From positions 287,689-351,688 of the forward strand of contig NW_005179151.1 of assembly GCF_000350225.1 (NCBI RefSeq): a stretch of 64,000 bases of DNA, given 5' to 3'. This stretch comes from Chondrus crispus (Eukaryota > Rhodophyta > Florideophyceae > Gigartinales > Gigartinaceae). Below, piece by piece: positions 57,887 through 64,000 of the stretch. The position numbers and the translations under genes are program-made. Within the stretch, counting starts at the first letter, position 1; each line of letters opens with the position of its first letter. The notes beneath the pieces were generated by a model. It searched no databases. It was given only the letters and a program-made list of their open reading frames with translations, and was not told the DNA's origin.

Positions 57887-59326
57887 TTTGCTTACCACTT
57901 AGTTAAGTGGTGACGGGTGGTGTTGCCAAAGAAAACAATAGCAACAAAAAAAAACTTGACAACTGCGTCGATCGTAGATCGGTTGACCTTGTAAGGGTCC
58001 GACCCTCGGCGCCTGCAGCTCTTGCAGGTAGAAGAGGTCCGACCTCTGACGCCCGGAGCCTGTCCGGGTCAGGTAACGTCTTCAGCTGTCAACCTACTCT
58101 TGCGTTACGAGAGTAGGCGCGATGGTCCCTACGAGACGTCCACACCAGCCAGTATACAGGCCTAAGGGGTGTCTAGTCTCTTGCGGGACACTTGCGCGAC
58201 CGCTAGTCCAGTAGTCGAAACCCTTGTCTACCCAGCGCACAACACCCCGGAAGATCACCACGCCCGGAAACACCAGGCCCGAAAGCCGACACCGTTATCT
58301 GCCCCGAAGGACCGGTGGGGTTCCCTGCCGGAGAGGGTCTCCTCACGGTTCGAGTTGCCAGCCTCGCGTCACCAGGAAAAAGATCCCGGGTCAACCGCTC
58401 TCAGGCAAAACAAGGGTCTCTTCCACGTTCCAGCGCCAACAAACCACTACCTCCACTTCCAACTGACCTTCAGACAAACACACAACAACCAAATCAAACA
58501 ATCCTTCCTTCTTCCAAACGTTTGTGGAGCGAGCGACGCGGCACAGCACCGACGCGGAGAGCGCGGGCGTGTAAGCAGCAGCAAGCGGCGGCGGCAATAG
58601 TAGCGTGTGGTTGCAGCAGCAAGCGGCGGCGGCAACAGTGGAGAGTAGTTGCAGCAGCACAACGGCCGGCGGCAACAGAAGAGAGCAGCGGCAGCAGAGA
58701 GCAGCGGCAGTGACGAGCGGCGGCGGCAACAGTGGAGAGTAGTTGCAGCAGCGACGAGCGAGCGGCGGCGGCGAGCGGCAGCGGCGAGCTGCGGCGGTGC
58801 GCGGCAGGAGTAGCAGCTCAGAGCAGCAGAAGCGACGGGCGAGCGGCGGCGGCGAGCTGCAGCGGCGCGCAGCAGGAGTACCAGCACAGAGCAACAGCGG
58901 CGGTGGTGTAGAGCGGCGGCGCGCGGCCTCAGAGAGCGGCGGCAACGGTAGCGGCACAAGCGAGCGGCAACAGCAGCAGAGAGCGACAGCGCCAGTGGAG
59001 AGCGGCGGCGGCACCTGGGAGCGGCGGCGGCAGTAGCAGGCGGCAGCAGCAGGAGTCGTCGGCAGCAGTAGCGGGCGGCAGCAGTAGCACAGAGCGGCAG
59101 AGCACGGCGGGAGTGCGAGCAACGGCGGTAGCAGCAGAGCGCGACGGTAGTAGCGAGCGGCGGCGGCGAGGGGTCGTGTACCGGCGAGACGCGACGAGTT
59201 GTGCGCACACGCAAGTGGGAATCGGCCGCAGGAACGGGAGGCTGGAGATCGCTCGCGCAAGGATTTCACGGATGGCCAATGGGAAGAGGGGAAAAAGAAT
59301 CGAATTCGAAATCAGCAATTAATTAA
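57887..59326 (-). other. Long leader of the copia element
   Basis: 1.4 kb between 5' LTR and gag. 58560-59190 is an interrupted GCA/GCG/GGC triplet-type repeat giving Ala/Cys/Leu-rich frames on the minus strand (59269-58391) and Arg/Ser/Gly-rich frames on the plus strand. These look like by-products of the repeat. 57910-58550 shows no gene. Confidence 0.6.
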
Positions 59327-59623
59327 TGTGGGATTTCGTGAGGAATTCCTTTAAAGAATTAGAAAAAGAGATTTTATTAAAGTGTCAATGGACAGGTCTA
59401 CGACCGACCGTCCGAGCCCGTGCGAAGTCCGTGCAGTCGGACAGTTTTCGCAGGTAGGCTCTGCGTTTTGACACAAACCTCTGGGCCGGAACGAACCTAC
59501 AGTCCGAAGCGCGAGCCCTACTTATATACTACTTAACCCTTACAGTACCATAAAGAAAGACAAGTTCTGACGCATCCAGCAACAACACAAATGGATGCGC
59601 CTCCGTATCATAATTGTTTCACA
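59327..59623 (-). repeat. 5' LTR of the copia element
   Basis: 297 bp. It contains the likely promoter AGTATATAAG (minus strand, 59521-59530). Confidence 0.95.
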
Positions 59624-60693
59624 TCCACCGCGACACAAGAACGCAAATTGCATCGTAAATCGAATTCTAAATCGGCGTTTGGAGTTTTTCTCGTGGCAAA
59701 TCAGGCCGATTTGCAACGAGATGTATCCCAAAGCGATTTTTGCCACGAGCTCGTCGTAAGCTGATTAGGGCGCGCGACCATTAATTCCGATTAAATATCA
59801 CAGTACAAACACCTGGGGTGGCGGGAAGCCAGCTAGCAACTACATGTGGGCGCGAAAAACAGAACAGCGGGGCCTCAAAAGGCATCCGAAATCACGTCAT
59901 CCTCGTCATCGTCTGTAAGGAAGTCCTCAATGTCGCACTCGTCATTTCCCTGCGCAGCGGCGCTGCCTTCGACCGCCTCCAGCCACGCCATCGGTTTTAG
60001 GGTGCCAAAGTCGTCCAGCGAGTCCATGTCGTCCTGCGGGTTAACGAGTGCGCGCGATGGAGACGAGCAGCGCATTTGGCATATCGCATTCCTAACGATT
60101 TGGAACATGCGGCGCCCAAAGACAGCAACCAGCTAGAAAACTGACACGCGTCCTAATTGGAATAGATTTAGCTGCAGCGCTGGAGATGCTCTGAGGAAGT
60201 TTCGCAATCCGAAGAGTCTTGGCAAGCTCTTCGGCCTGCGGAGCCTTTCATTGGACAAGGGTTTGCTCCTCCATCTGCCACTGGGGTACTGCCACACATC
60301 ACACGTGTACACTTGTCTAACTCAATGTGACCATCGCATGCTACCTTACCGCGTCTGGATTTTCTCAAAGTAGCCTTATAAGGCGACCCTCCCCCCTGGA
60401 ATACAGAAGACGAGTTCGTGGAAGCGGAAGGAAGCCGGATCAAACGTATCCAAAATCTTGATGCAGCTGCCAACCAAACCGAACGCCATTTATCCATGCC
60501 CAAACAATACTCGTCAGTAACAACGTATTTAGCAAATCTCGTGGAAACCCGACACATAACTCTATGCACGTCCAAGAAAACATTTACAAAAGAGATGGGT
60601 GTGCTGGGGTCGGGGCATACCATCAACAAAAAGAAACAAAAAAATAGACCTACCCATTAAGCTCACGGACATGGCGTCTGAACGTCTCGTTCC
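59624..60693. other. Right part of the MITE and resumed long repeat, non-coding
   Basis: 59629-60191 is the right part of the MITE. 60192-60690 matches 37638-38146, and from 60378 it is the dispersed repeat. No gene before copy E. Confidence 0.65.
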
Positions 60694-61164
60694 CTAGACT
60701 ACGTGTTCGACGGAAGTGACTCGGCGGTTGACGGAAGAAACGGTCTCTTCGACAGTGGAGGACACACTTCTACTGGCCTCCGCCTTTGTCGAATGCGCCA
60801 TAGCCGGCGGAAGGACGTGGTTGTCTGGCCAAGTTGAAGAGCGGAGGTGGTCGTGGTTGTCTGGCAAAGTTGAGGAGCGAAGGGGGTGCGTGGGACAGTT
60901 ACAACACCAATCAACGACCCATCGGACGAGGTACACGACGTTGACAGTTACGACCATACACAAGGTGAGAAAGGAATAGTTTGATCCCCACGGTAGCTCG
61001 TGATTGGGATCGGCAGTCGGCAGGGCTGGAAGGCTAGGCGGTGCGGGTGAGGGCAGCGGCATGGCTTCGGACGAGTGTGCGGTGAGCGAGAGTGTTAGAG
61101 TTGCGGCGAGGAGAAAACCGGAGCGGACGAGGCAACGGGACGTGGAGTTAGTGCAGTCGATCAT
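60694..61164 (-). CDS. Repeat-borne single-pass membrane protein, copy E
   Basis: About 156 residues from the ATG at 61164. Signal peptide, proline-rich linker, transmembrane helix and W-C-C-N-C-P as in copy A, with which it is nearly identical. It has two tail repeats (R-S-S-T-L-P-D-N-H-D and R-S-S-T-W-P-D-N-H-V) instead of three. This shows that the repeat number changes between otherwise close copies. Confidence 0.6.
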   Translation of the reverse strand: MIDCTNSTSRCLVRSGFLLAATLTLSLTAHSSEAMPLPSPAPPSLPALPTADPNHELPWGSNYSFLTLCMVVTVNVVYLVRWVVDWCCNCPTHPLRSSTLPDNHDHLRSSTWPDNHVLPPAMAHSTKAEASRSVSSTVEETVSSVNRRVTSVEHVV

Positions 61165-63344
61165 GGCAAACAAGGGTGGTGTTCAGTGGATGGATCGTGC
61201 TTGTTGTCGGTTGAGGTTGGACCAGTTGTATCGAGGGCGGTGGGGATGGCAGAGTGGAGACGGAAAAGAAAGAAGCAACTACATTGCTCCGGGTAACTTA
61301 AATAGAACGGGTGGGACGGATGATTCGGGTGCCGCGTGTGGGAGGGGGTGCGGAGGGTGGGCGGAGGAAGAATGGTAAGGTAAGAAAGAAATTCTTCCGA
61401 ACAATGTTAAGGTATCGCGAAAAACCAAAAATGTACTTATATAAACCCCTATCCACTGTAGGCCCCCGACACCGCTAAAACCCCATATATATGGCGGCCT
61501 CACGGCCACGATGTGCGCATCATGCGTCATGCGCAATCGGCCAATCATTGCGCATCATGCGCAATGATTGGCCGACAGGCCGTCAGGCGCACTTCCCCGG
61601 CCGCGCGCTGTTGCGAGTGTGTGAAGTTGTTGACAACTTCGGGAGCAAGGAGAAAGAAACATTGCTGCCGCCCCTTCCTCCCTTATCTTTCTATCGCTAT
61701 TTTAAACGAATGGCGGTGGCTCGTGTTATGCCAGCAATGCGACCTACTAAAGTATTGGCTCGTGCGAGCCAATTCAGAGAATGGATAACTGCGTATCATA
61801 CCATTCCCACCGGCAGGCTCGTGCGAGCCAATCCTGCGAGCCGTACCATTCTCATCCCATGTGGAACACATTCCGCCATTCAGAGAATGGATAACTGCGC
61901 CTAAACATTCATTGATTTTCGAGGCAAAATTTAGTCCGCGAACCAGCGCCCGTGAAAGACTCACCGCATTTTCGCAAGGCAATTTGAACGGTATTTCCAT
62001 CATCAATATCCGCTGCCCTGTTGGGGGTTAGTGGTCATATGTGACCACTAAAAAAACATCGATTTTTAATCACATTTTCAGGAAAAGCCCCGTCTTGGTA
62101 AATGTTGGAGATTCAAATGCGAGTATTTCATTGTTCTGGCCGTATTTAAGTAACGAAATCGTGAAGATGACCGACTGAAGACTGAAAAAAAAGGAAGCAA
62201 CTACATTGCTCCGGGTTTAAATAGGGGTGTGTGTGTGAGGTGAGTGAGGTGAGGTGGGGTGGGCCGGTGAAGGCGAGAATGAAGGCGAGAAGGGAGGCGA
62301 GAAGGGAGAGCGGGAATTGGCGAAATGACCGTGGCACGGGTTGCCAGCAATGCTGTTCAGGCGTAGATGCGCAGATGCGCAGTAATTTACTGTATGGGCA
62401 ACCCAGGAAAATTTGGGACAAAGTAGGGTTGCGATAACGAAGGTAAACCTCACCTACCTTGCTGTTTGGGAGCGATCTAGTGTCGTGAGTGATGTCACAC
62501 CCCTGTTCACCCCTGTCAACAGGGGCTCGTTCTCATCATCATTGTCATATGAGGCCGGCGATGTCCTCATATGAGGACAGCTCTTTTTTTGCAAAAATAT
62601 ATAAACTAAATTGAACATTCAAAAAGCTACCTTGAGCACTATTTCCTTCACGTGCTTGTTTTCGGCAATCTTGCAGAACACCGGGATAGCAGCTTTGAAT
62701 ACGCAAAAAGCTTAAGAATATAATGCAGATTGAGTACCAAGTTGCCTTTTTCAACTGGTGTTTTTGGTTTCCAAGTTATTTTACATGCAGTTTTAGGGTG
62801 GTTTAAAAAGGCTTCTTTTCCAGACATATCTAAAACGACCATCAAGAACATGCAATTCTCACAAAGTTCTTTCTGGTCCCAAGTCAGAATTCAAGTACGG
62901 TGGCGCGGGTATCATTTTCTTTCTTGTCAGGGAAGTCAAGAATAAAATAGGTCGAATACTGTCCTCGTCCTCATATGAGGACAAATGTCCTCACATGAGG
63001 ACAGTGGTCCGATAGACACTAGCCTAACAAGGCGACCCTCCCCCCTGGAATACAGAAGACGGGTTCGTGGAGACGGAAGGAAGCCGGATCAAACGCATCC
63101 AAAATCTTGACGCAGCTGCCAAACAAAGCGAACGCCATTTATCCATGCCCAAACGATGCTGGTCAGCTACAATCGTATTTTAGCAAATCTCGTGGAAAAC
63201 CGATACAAAACTCGATGCACGTCCAAGAAAACATTTTCAAACCAAATGTGTGTGCCGAGGTCGGGGCATTGCATCAAGAAATTGAAACAGAAAAATAGAC
63301 CTACACATTCAGCTCACAGACATGACGTCTGAACGTCTCGTTGC
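61165..63344. repeat. Dispersed repeat, second long copy of 8765-10968
   Basis: Almost colinear with 8765-10968: promoter motif, palindrome cluster (61537-61575 and following), second promoter motif at 62200, MITE-like module (about 62530-63020) and repeat start at 63027. One difference is a short deletion near 61640. No gene supported. Confidence 0.75.
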
Positions 63345-63782
63345 CTAGACTGTGTGCTCGACGGAAGTGACTCGGCGTTTGACGAAAGAAACGGTCTCTT
63401 CTGAAGTGAAGGACACACCTCTACTTGCATCCTCCGCCTCTGTCAAATGCGCCATATGCAGCGGAAGGTCATGGTTGTCTGGCGAGGTCGAGGAGCGAAG
63501 GAGGTCTGTGGGACAATTGCAACAACAATCAATGACCCATCGGACGAGGTAGATGACGTTGACAATTACGAACATACACAAGGCGAGAAAGGAATAGTTC
63601 GATTGCCACGGTAGCTCGTGATTGGGGTCAGCAGTCGGCAGGGCTGGAAGGCTAGGCGGTGCGGGTGAAGGCAGCGACATGGCTTCGGACGAGTGTGCGG
63701 TGAGCGAGAGTGTTAGAGTTGCGGCGAGGAGAAAACCGGAGCGGACGAGGCAACGGGACGTGGAGTTAGTGCAGTCGATCAT
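63345..63782 (-). CDS. Repeat-borne single-pass membrane protein, copy F
   Basis: About 145 residues from the ATG at 63782. N-terminal block of the A/E type (I-D-C-T-N-S-T-S-R-C-L-V-R-S), central block of the B/C/D type (Q-S-N-Y-S-F-L-A-L-C-M-F-V-I-V-N-V-I-Y-L-V, then C-C-C-N-C-P), one tail repeat, and the C-terminus otherwise found only in copy D. It is a mosaic like the others. Confidence 0.6.
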   Translation of the reverse strand: MIDCTNSTSRCLVRSGFLLAATLTLSLTAHSSEAMSLPSPAPPSLPALPTADPNHELPWQSNYSFLALCMFVIVNVIYLVRWVIDCCCNCPTDLLRSSTSPDNHDLPLHMAHLTEAEDASRGVSFTSEETVSFVKRRVTSVEHTV

Positions 63783-63999
63783 GGCAAACAAGGGTGGTGT
63801 TCAGTGGATGGATCGTGCTTGTTGTCGGTTGAGGTTGGACCAGTTGTATCGAGGACGATGAAGATGACCGACTGAAGACTGAAAAGAAGGAAGGAACTAC
63901 ATTGCTCCGGGTGATTTAAATAGGACGAGTGGGACGAGTGATTTTGGGTGGGGGGAGTGATTCGGGTGGGAGTGGAGAAAGGGTAACGGGGGGGGGGGG
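63783..63999. repeat. Upstream part of the dispersed repeat; window ends in a G-run
   Basis: Promoter motif at about 63890-63922, then G-rich degenerate repeat as at 11550-11600. The last bases are a run of about 13 G. Confidence 0.6.
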
Positions 64000-64000
64000 C

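Larger units (their letters stand above)
52773..59623 (-). mobile_element. Ty1/copia LTR retrotransposon, very young
   Basis: 297-bp LTRs at 52773-53069 and 59327-59623, with no difference that I can see. Target duplication TCCAC at 52768-52772 and 59624-59628. Integrase precedes RT, which defines copia. A 1.4-kb leader separates the 5' LTR from gag. A purine tract GGAAAAGTGGCAG on the minus strand abuts the 3' LTR. The sequence after the 5' LTR (TTAATTAATTGCTG) is not an obvious tRNA-CCA primer site. Confidence 0.95.
52699..60191. mobile_element. PIF/Harbinger-like MITE interrupted by a copia element
   Basis: Inverted ends GAGCATCTCCACCGCGGCAG (52699) and the complement of GAGCATCTCCAGCGCTGCAG (60191), with three-base target duplication TGA at 52696-52698 and 60192-60194. 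GAGCATCTCC ends and a three-base target are those of PIF/Harbinger MITEs. The empty site is preserved at 37630-37650. Without the copia element the MITE is about 640 bp. It holds only a 77-residue acidic minus-strand frame (60108-59875). Confidence 0.8.

Noticed and set aside
58391..59269. 292-residue frame in the copia leader
   Set aside because: Ala/Cys/Leu repeats arise from an interrupted GC-rich triplet repeat that is open in several frames on both strands.
8958..63028. CRISPR array or prokaryotic operon
   Set aside because: Repeats are dispersed or strictly tandem without spacers of constant length, and all gene families are of eukaryotic transposon type.

Overview
This is eukaryotic nuclear DNA made almost entirely of mobile elements. 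Genes are long and uninterrupted, the base composition is balanced, and the coding capacity comes from retrotransposons and DNA transposons of eukaryotic type (Ty3/gypsy with and without chromodomain, Ty1/copia, an RT plus restriction-like-endonuclease non-LTR element, pogo/Tigger-like, piggyBac-like and a PIF/Harbinger-like MITE). No spliced host gene is convincing. A compact red alga (a Chondrus-like genome) is my best guess from intron-poor, retroelement-rich DNA, but this is inference and nothing here proves it.

Layout. 1-340 is the 3' end of one copy of a small-LTR gypsy family in + orientation. 404-7171 is a complete copy in - orientation (TSD CGGTG), encoding Gag-Pol and, antisense between pol and the 3' LTR, an accessory protein whose first ~26 residues imitate the histone H3 N-terminal tail. 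7172-15491 is a mosaic of dispersed repeats, two copies of a small membrane-protein gene, palindromes, a minisatellite and a D-amino-acid-oxidase fragment. 15492-16681 is a decayed relative of the H3-tail accessory protein, without the tail. 16682-19674 is the 3' LTR of an inverted, truncated element plus a large antisense ORF pair. 19675-30648 is a complete 11-kb chromodomain gypsy element (TSD GAGAG) with a 2.2-kb extra segment between duplicated polypurine tracts. It is inserted at the tip of a pogo-like element (30650-35102) that carries an antisense Ulp1-type protease.

35181-39630 and 49896-52698 plus 60192 onward are two copies of a long repeat. The second is interrupted by a PIF/Harbinger-like MITE (52699-60191, TSD TGA), which is itself interrupted by a copia element with apparently identical LTRs (52773-59623, TSD TCCAC). 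Between the two copies lie a piggyBac-like element (39636-42456), a decayed RLE-type non-LTR element (42464-47310) and more copies of the dispersed repeat. Six copies of the membrane-protein gene are present (8258, 10969, 38147, 48626, 60694 and 63345, all - strand), and they are mosaics of a few sequence blocks.

The most unusual feature is the pairing of themes around chromatin. One gypsy family (404-7171) has no chromodomain but carries an H3-tail mimic fused to a domain with a Cys...His...Asp arrangement. The neighbouring gypsy family (19675-30648) carries a chromodomain, the fold that normally reads methylated H3 tails. Several genes are broken by a single in-frame stop (TGA, TAG or TAA). 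The mixture of stop codons points to ordinary decay rather than recoding.
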